This document shows positions 20,497-31,916 of a stretch of 64,000 bases of DNA, piece after piece. Where the stretch lies: the NCBI GenBank assembly GCA_002179805.1, contig NAVB01000487.1:44324-108323 (forward strand). Reading direction: 5' to 3'. The notes beneath the pieces are model-generated. The model did not search any database. It was not told the origin of the DNA and worked only from the letters and a program-made list of their open reading frames with translations. The number at the start of each line of letters is the position of its first letter. Positions within the stretch are counted from its first letter, which is position 1. The stretch comes from Acanthamoeba lenticulata (Eukaryota > Discosea > Longamoebia > Acanthamoebidae). Both the position numbers and the translations under genes were made by a program.

Positions 20497-23400
20497 CTAC
20501 TTCTTCAGGAGCTGGTAGCCAGCAGTAAGCTTGTTGAGGTCCCCTTTCAGCACCTTCTTCGCTTCCCAAAAGAGGTTGACCGCGGCGGAGAAGTCGCCCG
20601 CATCCACCTCCAGCTCCATCCATCCGAGCCACAGTTTGGCAGACCGCTTGCCGTGCTCCCTCGTGCCGCGCCTGTCCCCCAAACAAATAGACAACATATT
20701 GTAAAATAAATAAACAAATATAAATAAAACAAAATTTGTTACAAAAAAGAAAAAATACCTGTAAAGAGAGCGAAGGACAGTGAGGTCCATGGGTCGCTGA
20801 GAGCGCTCGATGAGGATGCACTGGCTGAAGTAGGTCTCCATCGCGACGGGCACGTCGAGCCCCACCTCGTAGGCCTTGCGCGTGTCGTGGAGGTCGTGCG
20901 TGGCGGCCACCCGCGAGATGAAGGCCTCCTTCATCACCGACACGGCCACCTTGTTCGCGTCCGCCAGCCGCACCAACGCTTTCTGTGCGTGCGGGAGCGC
21001 AGGTGAGCTAATCATCCGCGCGTGTGTGCGGGGGGGGGGGCGTACCCGGAAGTGCTGGAGCTTGGTGTCGAGAGACAGGTCGGCGCTGCTGAGCACCAGC
21101 TCGAGGTAGTGGCTCCACAGGCTCTGTGCCGATGTCGCGCCCAGAAAATGATTAATAAAAAGGGCCAAGGCAGAGAGGCGGGGGACGGAGGCGCGCACGA
21201 GCGAATTCGGGGTGGGCACGGCGTCGAGGGCGGCAGCAAAGAGCTGCTTGGTGTGGGCGTCCAGAAGCGCCTTGGCGGGCGTCACCGCGCTTCGCCGGAT
21301 GTGGAGGCGGATCCGCAGCAGCCACAACGCGGCCGACTGGGCGTGGCGGTCCGTTGCGGCCTGTGTTTCGTGACGCGATTAACACGTGAATTTTAAGATC
21401 AGGTCAGTCCAGCCCGTAGACTCAGCAAAAAAAGATAAAAATATCAAAATGGTACCTCAGCGGCCTCGGCGGCGTCTTCGACGCGGCCCAGGTTCAGGAG
21501 CGTGTTGACCCACGTGCTGTAGATGAATTCGGTCGTTAGCGCGGCCTCCTCGGCCTTGTGGCAAATCTCAAGCACGCGGTCGGCCCACGCCTGCACCTCG
21601 TGCCGCTGAGCCTGGCATGTGTATGTGCGTATGTGTGCCCATTCCGCGTGAGCTTCAATTCATTGGAAGGCGAAGCATGTGGGTTTTGGTTTAAGGCCTT
21701 CTTTGTCAACGCACCGCGGTCATTTTCTTGTGGTGGGTGGGCAACTGGAGGCAGCCCAGGCAAAAGTCGAGGTAGTCCTCAAAGAGCGCCGCGCTGGGCG
21801 TGCTCTTCAGGGCCTCCTCGTAGGTCTGCAGAGCAAACAGCACGGCCGCCGGCCTCTCTGCGAAATATAAAGAAGTATATAAATAAATCAATAAATCGAA
21901 AAAGCACGGTGTGGATTTGCGTATTGTGCGTGCAGAAGCGCTGTGTGCGTGGCGCGCAAGGCGTGATGTGCGAGGGCCAATAGACCGAGTGGACCACGTC
22001 CGGATCCTCACAGGTCCGGTGCTCGTGCGTATGCGTGTACGCACAGCAAGAGATGGATCCCAGGGGGGACTGCCCTCTCGCTACGTTGTTGCTGTGCGCA
22101 CCAGAGGTAACAACCTCTTCCTCAATGGGCGCCGGAGAGGCGCGCGCACAGTAGGGCGCGCGTCTCGTCCTGCGCGAGTGCGCATGCGCGCGCGTGTGCG
22201 ATGCAGAAAAAGAGAGAAAGAGAGATGGGCCGCACCTTCATCAGAGACGTCGCCGTGCAGCTTGTGGCAGGCATAGAGGCTCACACAGCGGGTGTCGCCC
22301 TTGAAGTCGCGGAGGAGGCCCTCAAAGAGCTCCTGCTTGATGGCCTCGGTGCCCTCGAACGCGTTGAAGACATGGAGGAAGGACAGTCGGAACGACGGGC
22401 TGTCCGGAATCGCCTGCACCGCGTTCCGGAAAATGAACTGAGGGATGGCGCCCTCTAGGAATGGGTTCTTCACCGCCCTGTGCAATCAAATATTTTATGA
22501 TCATTTAGAAAAATCAAGCATAAAAAAGTTGAAAATAAGATCGGAGAAGAGGCAAGCGACGTACGGCGTTTGTTTGGCCGAAGGGTCGCCCTCGGCATCG
22601 CCTACCGCGTCGCTGGTGGCCTTAGTGTCCGGCAAGGACGACGTGTCGATGCTCTTGCCCTGCACCACGCGGAAGAACAGAGGCGTACAGAATTGTGAAT
22701 ACGAAACGAAAATATGAAATAAATCGAAATAATACAACACTAAAGTAGTAAAAACATAAACAATACCTTGGGGACCAGCGCGCTGCCGTCGACGCCGAAT
22801 TCGGCCATGCGCTGCTTGATGCGGGCCAAGTAGATGTACTCCAGCTTGCAGAACTCGACCCACAGGTGCTCGTTCTTGGGATTGAGTCGCAGCGCTCGCT
22901 CCATCAGCGCTGCGTGTGCAAAGCAAACAAACACAAAAAAAAATGAGTTGATCAGCCGACTCATCGCTTTCTCTTTCGCTTTTGCACACCAGCTGCATCC
23001 ACAGTGACGAAAGGAAGGGCAACATACATCGCGCGGCGACGATGTTTTCGTTGTGTTCAAATTCGTAGCCCGCGGCCTCGATCCACAAGCCCTCCTTGGT
23101 CGGGTGGAGCTGAATGGCCCTGCAACGTAGGAGAGAATCGATCCCACCATGCACGTGCCACCAAGAGAGTCAGTTTCGTGTGCAAGAAGGTAAGTAGAAA
23201 AGCGCGAGGCACGAACCGAGCAAAGACCTGGTTAAGCAAAGTAGCGTTCTTGCTCTTCTTGAGGTAGCTGATGTACTGCAGCCAGAGAGTGACGTCGCTC
23301 CCAAACTTAACGAGCATGCGAGTGAAGAGCCTTCTGATGCAGTGATGGAAATGATGCTCTATTTTGTCTGGCAACCTCATAATCCCTAAAATTACAACAC

Positions 23401-23769
23401 AATTAAGATTTTAAAATAAATTCAAGAAATGGGGAAGAACGGTGCACAACAAGCTCGAAAGACGTGGCGGTACCGAGTCTCTTCTTCCTCTTCTTTTGCA
23501 AAATGTTCAAATTCATCTCGTATTGAATGTAGCGCAAAAATTCCTCCTTGCTAGCAACTGGACTTTTAGTGGAGTATTCGAAACGTTGTCGCTTCTTGAT
23601 AATCGCCTTAATCTCGGCCTGCATGCTCGACATCATGAGAAAGGTACGAGATCACAAAGCATCAGCGGAAATGCCGTCGGGCCCGTACATGAGTGAAGAT
23701 TTCGTGACGTTCCAGTTGCTCAAGCGATGGAAGCATCGCCTCCAAGTTGGAGTACACCACGTCCGCCAT
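20497..23769 (-). CDS. UTP6: U3 snoRNA-associated protein 6 homologue (HAT-repeat)
   Basis: UTP6 is part of the UTP-B module of the small-subunit processome and is needed for 18S pre-rRNA processing in the nucleolus. The start ATG (23767-23769) opens MADVVYSNLEAMLPSLEQLE, then AEIKAIIKKRQRFEY and FLRYIQYEMNLNILQKKRKK. This matches the diagnostic UTP6 N-terminus. HAT repeats follow: 'LFTRMLVKFGSDVTLWLQYI', KNATLLNQVFAR, LWIEAAGYEFEHNENI, ALMERALRLNPKNEHLWVEF and CKLEYIYLARIKQRM. The C-terminus ends with repeats and TAGYQLLKK-TAG (20497-20499). About 13 exons are present. The transposon ends 57 bp past its stop codon, so its native 3' processing signals may have been displaced. Confidence 0.9.
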
Positions 23770-23957
23770 GTTTGCCGCTCAAGTGTGACACTGCGTTCGT
23801 TAATCTGATCCTCCGATCTCCCTCTTCTTGATTCAATCTGGCCGCAAGAGAAATGTTTTTCTCCGGAGAGAAAAATGCTTTTAGTCTTTTTTACATTTTT
23901 ATTTCTGCTTTATTTCGTCAACAGCGCAAGATGGGCTCGAACAAGAGGACGAAGGCT

Positions 23958-25273
23958 TCATACGATGCGCCACAACACGCTGAAGGTGAGAGAGATTGCC
24001 ACGCACAATGAGCCGAAGAGGAAGCCGGTCTCGACAATGCCGAGCGGCCTCTGCCTGCGCAAGCCGCGCACGGCGTGCTTGAAGCCCACGAAGGCGAGCA
24101 GGAATGCAGCGAGCGCCAGTTGGGCCACCCACGGCACGGAAACCGCCAGCATGAAGGCCAGCAAGAGGAAGAACGAGCAGATGACCGCCCTCTGCAGGGA
24201 CACGAAGACCACCATATTGCGTGAGCTTCTCTCGCCTCATTCGCAGCGAGAGTCGTGATGGAAGCGTACCCTCACGCACAGGCGGCAGTGGCGCTTGACT
24301 GTGCTCTTGTAGGCCTCGAGTTCAGAGATGCGTGCCTTCTGCGCCTGCAGACGGCGAACAAGGAAACGATTTTGAGTGGGCCAGCCTATCGTCGTTCGCT
24401 ACCTCGTCCGCAACGTACCTCGACGGTGGCGTGAAGGAGCTCCAGATGCACGCCCACGTGGGAACTCATGTGCTCCTCCATCTCGCAGCGAACAACCTGT
24501 CAAAGGCGCTCCTCTTGAGGCTCTAGAGTAGAAGAGGAAGACAACGTGAGGGCGGCGCGTACCGGCGTGGAACAGCCAAACTTGCAGGCGAGGTCCGTGA
24601 GAGGGCACTCATCGAGCAAGTGAGTCGCCAGGAGCTTACGCTTCATGCGCCTTTGGTCGCAATTGTTCGGGCAGGGCTCCTCCACTTCACCACATGTGTT
24701 GAGGTGCTCCTGCAGAAAGAGCCTCACATGTGAGCTTCCCGTGCGCGGACAGCAAAGCAGCAGCATTGGGGCGAGTAAAGAAAGGCAACCTCCAGGAGGC
24801 GAACGGGTAGAACTGCTCCACAGTTCTCTGGGCATGGAAGGGCGTCATCATGGCGCAAGTCAGTCAAGGGACGCACTCGAGTGGCTGCTGTCTGGTTGCG
24901 CTTTAGGAGCGTCTGGAAAGCAGGAGACCATGAGCTAGTGCATCAAACAAGCATAAGGTTTTAGAATGAGCACCTGTATGGCCTTGGCGGGACGAAAGCT
25001 CTCGAGAGCAAGCTCGCTTCCGCAGGAACAGAGGGTCGCAGTGGGTGGGCGTTCGACGGCGCACTGCCAGCACCACACGTCGCCGCAGCAGGGAGTCTCC
25101 ACTACGTCTCTCGGCTCCTGCAAGCCCGCCCAATGCACGAGCCACACGTAAGATGCACACCTGGAAGTGCACGAGCAAGGTCATTCACGAACCTTGCCAC
25201 AGGACGCACACTGGACCAGAGGCTGAGTGGGCCCCAAGGCGTCCAAATTCTGCAGTTGGTGGATGCTAGTCAT
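23958..25273 (-). CDS. RING/TRAF-type zinc-finger protein with C-terminal membrane segments
   Basis: Start ATG 25271-25273 (context AACATGA) gives MTSIHQLQNLDALGPTQP followed by QCASCGK. After an intron comes 'VETPCCGDVWCWQCAVER' with CSCGSEL, a RING-like cysteine cluster. Next are TRAF-type fingers: 'LRHDDALPCPENCGAVLPVR', EHLNTCGEVEEPCPNNC, ECPLTDLACKFGCSTPV and CEMEEHMSSHVGVHLELLH. A short coiled coil (AQKARISELEAYKS) leads to hydrophobic helices (ICSFFLLLAFMLAVSVPWV, LALAAFLLAFVGF, GFLFGSLCVAISLTFSVL). It stops at 23958-23960. The layout suggests a membrane-anchored ubiquitin ligase or signalling adaptor; the partner is unknown. About seven exons; the start could be further upstream. Confidence 0.7.
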
Positions 25274-25573
25274 GTTGGCGAGAACGGTTGGTGGTGGACT
25301 GTCTTCTTCTGCTCTTCCTCTCGTGAAAGATGCACTGCGGGGCTTGGCAAGATAACGTTGGCAGTGGCCGTACACGTCGCGGGCGGATGGCAGGCTTGTT
25401 TGCCGGCGGTGACGTGTCGGCCACAAAGCTCTTCCGGTTCGGCGGCAATTCCGTGAACCAATCGCGCACAATCAAAAAACAGAGAAAACAGATTAAGGCT
25501 TTTGGCAACACGTGTATGACACACATCTCAACCAAGGATGAATAAAAAATGATGTAATTAGTCTATTCGATGT

Positions 25574-28500
25574 TTATTTTCTGCCCAAGGCGGTTCGCAG
25601 GTTCGTGTCGCCTGGCCGGGTGAGGACGGAAGTGGCCGACGTTCGGAAGAGCGACGGCGAGGGCGAGGGCTTCGAGCCCACCATCGCCGCCAGCTGGCTC
25701 TGTCGTTGGTCTGCGCAGCACACTGGCGTCAGCGCACGTTGTTGTCTGGCGGTATGCAAGGCACACGAGGTAGGAAGAGGAAGAGACGTACAGGGCGTGA
25801 GCGGGCAGTACTTCTGGGACGGGTGGATGACGATCCCGCTCAGCAGCTTCTCGATCTCGCTGTCGCTGTCGGTGTCGCTGCTGTCACTATCGCTGTCGCT
25901 ATCGCTGGTGTCATCTGCCTTGGCTTTGCCCTTGCTCTTGGCCTTGGTCTTGGCCGTGGCGTTGCCGTTGGCCATGGCCTTGGCCTGATTGCTACCTGCG
26001 GTGGGAGTGCCGTTGCTGGTGGCGCTATTCTCCTTCTTCTTGTCGTTGCGAGTCGTCTTGGGCACGTTTTTACCGCCGTCCTCCTTTTGTTCATCGTCGA
26101 CGAGGTCCGGCAGCTGCGTTTCCTGGCTCTCCATCGAGACCAGCGCCGCTTCCTGACGTCGACCGTTGACATCCTTTTCCTCCTCTTCCTCACCCTCGTC
26201 CTCTTCGTCGCTCTTCTCCTCTTGCTTCTCGTCAACCTGAGCCGACTTTCTAGTCTCTTCTTCGTCTTCTTCTTCGCTCTTTTCGTCCTCGTTATCGTCC
26301 TCGCGATCGCTGCCAGGACTCTTGGCGTTTTTGGCCGCTGCCACCTTCTTCCCCTTGTCCTTTTCGTCGTCCTCACTCTCCTCTTCCTCGTCGCTTTCTT
26401 CCTCTTCCTCCTCGTTACTCTCGGCCTCTTTGGCCGGCTGTTGGCGCGCAAGTGCAGGTGCTACGTCTACGCTGCCGTCGACATCGCTGTCATCTTCCTC
26501 CTCTTCTTCGTCCTTTTCTTCAGCCTTGCCCTCTTCTTCGTTCTCTTCTTCCTCATCACTCTCTTCATCTTCCTTCTCGTTAGCCTTCGGGGTGGCGGCT
26601 CGGGGCGCAGACACCACGTCCTCCTCTTCCTCGTCGCTCTCCTCTTCTTCCTCGTCGCTCTCGACCTCCATCTGCTCGCTCTCGGCCTCTTTCTCCGCTT
26701 CCTCCTCCTCCTTCTCCTCCTCCTCCTCTTCCTTGTCTTCTTCTTTTACTTCTTCCTCTTCTTCAGAGTCGTCCCGGTTCGCCTTACTGGGCTTTTCGTT
26801 CTCTTCCTCGCTCTCACTGTCTCCCTCCGCCTTGCTGTCGACGTCCATCTCCACAGCCTCGTCCTCTTCCTCTTCGCTCTCGATCTCGTGCTGCTTCTTG
26901 GTCACCTTCTTCGTGTCAGGCGTCTTCGGCTCGACTTTCATGTCGTTGTCGTTGTCGGTGTCACCACCATCATCGTCGGACTTCTTGTCATCGGCTGATG
27001 CGGAGGACGTTGACTGCGACTGGGCCTTGGCCCGCGCCTCGGCCGCCTGTGCAAGCTTCTGCCGGCGCAGGCGCTCGACCTCGCGCTGCTTGCGCTCGAG
27101 CTTCTCGCGGGCCAGGCGCAGGCGCTCGCCCTCGACCCGATTCTTACGCTCGCGCTCGCGTCGCTCCTGTTCCAGTCGCTCGCGCTTCTTCTTCTGTTCC
27201 TCCTTCTCTCGCTCTTCCTTCTCGGTCCGCAGGCGGAGCAACACCTTCTTCTCGTCCTCCCGCGCCCTCTGAGCCTTGGCCTTGGCTTCGGCTTCGGCTT
27301 CGGCCTGCGCCTTGGCCTCGCGTTCCTCTTGCTCTTTCTTGGCCTTTTCCTCCTTCGCTCGTCGGGCTTGCGCCTCGCGCTCCTCCTGCTGTTCTCGCTT
27401 GGCTTTCTCCTCCTCTTCCTTCTTGGCCTTCTCCTCGCGCTCACGTTTCGCCTTTTCCTCACGCTCCTTTCGGGCCTTCTCGGCGGCGGCGGCGGCCTCT
27501 TGCTCTTTTTTGGCCTTCTCTTCGCGAGCCTTTTCGGCAGCAGCGCGTTCCCGCTCCTCGTGCTCCTTGCGGGCCTTTTCGGCGGCAGCCGCGGCACGTT
27601 CTTCCTGTTCGCGCTTGGCCTTTGCCTCGCGCTCCTCCTGCTCTTTGCGGGCCTTCTCGGCGGCGGCGGCGGCGATACGCTCTTGCTCCTCCTTACGGGC
27701 CTTCTCTTGCTCCTCGCGCTTGGCCTGCTCTTCGCGCTCCTTGCGGGCCTTCTCGGCGGCAGCCGCGGCACGCTCCTCCTGCTCGCGCTTGGCCTTTTCC
27801 TCACGCTCCTTCCGCTTTTTTTCTTGCTCCTCGCGCTGCCTCTTGTGCTGGGCCTTGGCTTCCATCTCCGCCTTTTCTATTTGTGCCTCTTCCTCTTGCA
27901 TTTTGTCCTTGACCTGGGCCTGGACCGGCGCCTGACCCTGCGCCTGGGCCTGAGCCTCGCTTGTGGCAAAGAGGGAGCGGGCTCGGTCCTTCGTGGGCGT
28001 CTCCTCGTCTTCCTCACCGAGAACCGATTGCACCTCGCGCTCCCACTCGCCGAGTCGTCTGCGTTTTGCTTGCTCCTCACCTTTCTGTACGTCCATCGCA
28101 TCGTCGCCCTTCTCTTTGTCGGCCGACTTCTTACTGGTAGAGTCGTTGGCGGGCTGATTGTCCGCTGCATCCGAATCACTGCTGTCGATGATCTCCGAGT
28201 CACTCGGAGCAGTCTTGCGTCGCGGCCGCCCTCGGACGCCCGGACTCTTGGCCGCGGTCTTGCTCCTTGGCGTGGCCTTGCGTTTGGGCGTCGTTTGGGC
28301 TCGACCGCTGCCCCGTGGCCTCCCCCGGCGCCTGGGCGTCACGGTTGGCGGGTTGGCGGGTTCGGCGTCGCTCTCGGGCACCACGGTTGAGGAGGCGTTG
28401 CCGGACCGAGTGCGCGCGGCGCGCGGTGCATGACGCAGCGCGGGGTTGGAGATAGAGCGGGTGCCCACGAGGGACGACTTCTGGGACGACGAGGAAGAGC

Positions 28501-29067
28501 TTGATGCAGCCAGCTGGAGGTCCAGGTCCAGCTCCTCGGAGCCTTCTTCTTGTTCGCTCTCCGAGGAAATCTTGCGCTGTCGCTTTTGTGGGCGCTCGCT
28601 GTGCTGCAGGGGCCAACCACAAGGTTAGCAGTTGTGTACCTCAACAAAGCATCAAAAAAAAATGCGATTATGAGAAATGGCGGCGAATCAATTGCACGAT
28701 TGGCTACCTTGCCGGTTGATTTGCGCTTGCCTGCTGCATCCATGTCTCTGCCAGCGTGCGATTGCGGCCCTCCGGCGAGTTCATACGCTCGCTGCTCCGT
28801 GGTGACAAGGATGATCTCCTCACCGTTGTTCAGCAGGTCCTGCACCATTGATCCCATGTCGAGGTCGCATCCGCTGAGCGTCCGGAAGGTGAAGATGTCA
28901 GGAGGCGGCAGATTGGGATAGTTGAGAGCAAATCTCTCCTTCACCATGCCGGTGAAATCCTTGAACGTTGTAAGCCCAGACGTGGAAAGCATAAGCTTGC
29001 CCTGCTCATGCTGAATGATAAGACGCACAGCAGCACCAGCTGGTGCTGCTCGTGCTGGCGCTTCCAT
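25574..29067 (-). CDS. Very large charged coiled-coil/acidic protein with an N-terminal globular domain
   Basis: ATG 29065-29067 opens a folded-looking domain of about 80 residues ('VRLIIQHEQGKLMLSTSGLT' to 'LLNNGEEIILVTTEQRAY') that resembles a beta-grasp or ubiquitin-like fold, though I cannot name it. A basic Arg/Lys/Pro region with AT-hook-like 'RRRGRPRGSGR' and 'VRGRPRRK' follows. Next are about 300 residues of Glu/Arg/Lys/Ala repeats (KARKEREEKAKREQEERAA type), a probable single alpha-helix or coiled coil. About 350 residues of almost pure Glu/Asp/Ser come next, then a short tail. The large exon 25800-28600 is uninterrupted. Basic plus acidic tracts suggest a nuclear chromatin- or nucleolus-associated protein, but the function is unknown. 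The stop TAA is at 25574-25576 after a last small intron near 25710-25790. Confidence 0.7.
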
Positions 29068-29201
29068 CAGCTGCTTACGTTCTACTCACAAGCGGCCGGC
29101 AGAAAAGAAACACAACACAGCCGGCCGTTTCTTCCCCGGCGTGTTTCGAAAAGATTTGTGAAACGTTTTGTAATTGTTTTGAAGAGTATGATTGGGCCCA
29201 G

Positions 29202-31632
29202 CTACAAGTCGGGCATGTCCTCTTCGACGTCGCGCTGGATGCCCTGTTTTCGTGTACGCACTCCGACCTCGTTTGCGACTTTGTGTTTGGTACTCTTGTA
29301 CACCTTTTTGAAGTTCTCTCTGACGCCCTTGGTGGGCGAGAAGGGGTCCACCAGCTTGCCCTGCTCCTTGATCTGGCGGAACACCTGAGCGCCCTGCGTT
29401 GGTGATCACCAAACCAGACACGCCACAAGCTCGCGAGTCAGCATCTTTGCGTAGAGCCCCACCAAAGCGGGTTTGTCATACCGAGGCACCACCTCCTCCG
29501 CGCGCGCTTCGTCGTACACCCTCGGTGGCCGGCGGAGGGGCCCTCCGAACGACCCGCCTCTTCGCTGGCGTTGTCTTCTTCTTGATGCTTCTGCCCTTTG
29601 GCCGTTCAACGTCTTTCTCTGGGTCTTCATCATCGTCGAGGCTGGTGATGTCCACGTCAGAGCCACCATCTTGCTGCTCTCTTTCCTCTGCCTGTTTGTA
29701 GTCACCATCCTCGTCATTGTCCTCATCATCGTCGCTGTCCTTGCGACCTCGCCTTATTGCGGGCGCCTTCTTCGCCTTTCCTTTGCTGACCGTCTGTGAA
29801 GTTTTCGCTTTCGGCGCCCGACGGATCACCTTCCTCTTTGTCGTCTCGGTCTTGTCGCTCGGCTCCTCTTCCTCGCTCTTGAACTCGTACGCGTCGTCAT
29901 CCACTGCCTCTTCCTCTACTTGCACATCTTCTTCATCATCCTCCTTCTTTTCTTTCTTCTTTGTTTTGACGCCGCGTCCAGCGGGCGTCTTTCTGCTGTT
30001 GGTCAGAGCGCGCCGAGGTTCTTGATGTTCCTCTTCCTCTTCCACCACCGCCGGTTCGTCGTCCACCTCCACCTCCTCTTGCTGTTCTTGGCGGGCTACC
30101 CGCCCAGCCTTGCTCCTCGAACGTGCGGCCGTTGGTCGAGCGCGTCCCTTGACCGCCGTCACCGCTCGTCGGCCCCTGGCGTGCTTGTTCTCCTTGTCTT
30201 CATCATCGTCATTAGCGTCATTCTCTTCTTCTTCCTCCTGCACCACCGCTGCCGCCTTCTTGGCGGGCTTTGTTGGCCTTCGCTTTTTCTTGTCGCCCTG
30301 GCTGTACTCCTCTTCTTCGTCAAGCTGATCCGCAGTCACGTCCTCCTTTGCCTTCTCCTCCTTTACATGCACATTTTGCTTAGAGGCTCTCGCGGCCGCC
30401 CTCTTGGTCGCGGCCGGGGCCACCTTCTCCTCCACTTGCTCCGGCAGCTGCTCGTTCTTCCCCGAGGCCGGAGTGTCGGCCGCAAGGGCCGCTGGCTCAG
30501 AGCTTCTCGACGTCCGCCGGGCGACGCGCTTCGTCTTTGGCGGCTGCTTGGGCATGAATGATCCCAATGGCAGGTAGACCTCAACCGCCCCCGTCAGCTG
30601 GTTCTCAACGACCAACGGCTGCGCCAATTCATGAGGGAGAATGTGTGTAAGAGAGAAAGAAATCACGATGAGTTCACTTGAGGGTGGGCAGCGTACCACC
30701 GACGAGACCAGGTCAGGCCCAGCCGTCCATTCGTAGTCCTTGCGCTGAGGCCCGGAGAGGGTCGAGTAGACCTTGCCGTGTTGCTTGCTGTCGCACCACT
30801 GGTCGAAGCAGCGCGCGTAGAAGTCCTGGTGCGTGTGCGCAAGCAAAGGGCCCGGTTCGTGAGCTCAAGCCCCTCATGTACACACGTTCAGGCAGCAAGC
30901 AAAGCCCCCGACGTCGAAAGAGTGCGCGCTGCGTACTTCGCCAAACACAGTCTTGATCTGCTCGTCGAGGTACTCCATGGGCTCCTTCACTCGCTCCGGC
31001 TCGAGCGTTGGCTTTTGTGCTGGTGCAGCTTGAACCACGCTCGCCACTTCTGCCACGCTCGCCACACACTTGCCCCTGGTGGCCACTGCATGTGGACGCA
31101 AGCAACATGTGGTGAGCCTCGCAGCACGGGTAGCGCGCGGGAAGACTTGGCACGAACCGAAATGGAATCGACGGCCAAGTAACTCGATTATGTCTCCCGG
31201 CAACAGGCGCTGTGGTGAAGACCCGAGAGGCTCCTGGTTGACCAGCGTCAAGGCCCGCCCACCGCTGTCTCGTCCCACGTCGGACACCCAGAGCTGCAGA
31301 CGAGCCGCGGTGAGGTCAAGCGAAGGGAAAGCATGAGACGGAAAGCGAGGAGGGGGTAGCGCGCACCTCCTCGTTCTCCACGAAGACTTTTGTTTGCACT
31401 GTAGCAATTTCAGAGCACATAAGCACGATATTGCACTCCGAGCCCCTACCGAGAACAAAGGGGCAGAAATTGATCACGAAGGTAAGGAATGGAAAGATCA
31501 GCCAGCAACGATTTGCACAGCGTACCGGCCGAAGGTAAGACAGTTATTCACATTGGAAAGGAGGTCCGTGGTGAACCCCTTGTTTGGATGGAGGTACTCA
31601 AAACAACCATAGTATGCAGTCCTTGCCTCCAT
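29202..31632 (-). CDS. FHA-domain protein with long Lys/Arg/Glu-rich tail
   Basis: ATG 31630-31632 starts MEARTAYYGCFEYLHPNKGF. A forkhead-associated-like domain is split over exons: LTFGRGSECNIVLMCSEIA, VQTKVFVENEE, LWVSDVGRDSGGRALTLVN, then LPGDIIELLGRRFHFG. The GR and N-E-P-L/L-x-G-D-I-I-E-L positions fit FHA. The usual S-R-x-H motif is changed to A-T-V-Q, which questions phospho-threonine binding. The middle holds EYLDEQIKTVFGEV and YARCFDQWCDSKQHGKVYST. Then come about 350 residues of alternating basic and acidic low complexity. Reading straight through, the frame stops at 29476. A 133-nt intron with a gtacga donor (29385-29517) instead joins PPPATEG to VFRQIKEQGKLVDPF and ends EEDMPDL-TGA at 29202. 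I prefer this because the exon looks coding and leaves normal gene spacing. Probably nuclear. Confidence 0.65.
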
Positions 31633-31783
31633 CTTAGTGCCCATCTCGCCTCAACGCTGCCAACAAACACTTCCAAAGCGCCTCCTTGGCTGAGCGTTGG
31701 TTAAATGGCTGTCCTGTCCACAAATGGCGTGTCAATTCTGTTCGGGTCAGAGCGCAACGGCCTCCAACGTTAGCTGTTGCAGT

Positions 31784-31795
31784 TTTGGCGCCAAA
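31784..31795. promoter_or_regulatory. Palindromic E2F/DP-type site in a divergent promoter
   Basis: TTTGGCGCCAAA is a perfect palindrome containing the E2F consensus TTTSSCGC on both strands. It lies 152 bp upstream of the FHA gene start and 122 bp upstream of the depolymerase-like gene start. The 284-bp gap 31633-31916 holds no gene. Confidence 0.5.
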
Positions 31796-31916
31796 CTATG
31801 TGGTCGACATCGGTAGTTTTCTTTGATACTCTTTTCATCTCTAAATTGCGGTGGGAAAACAACGAAGAGGAGTCGCAATAAATGAATAAAAAGCAGATAG
31901 CCCTGGATAGCGAGCA

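Noticed and set aside
25706..26998. 430-residue plus-strand ORF rich in Leu/Phe/Val
   Set aside because: It is the antisense of the acidic tract of the charged protein; GAG/GAA runs read backwards give CTC/TTC (Leu/Phe) strings.
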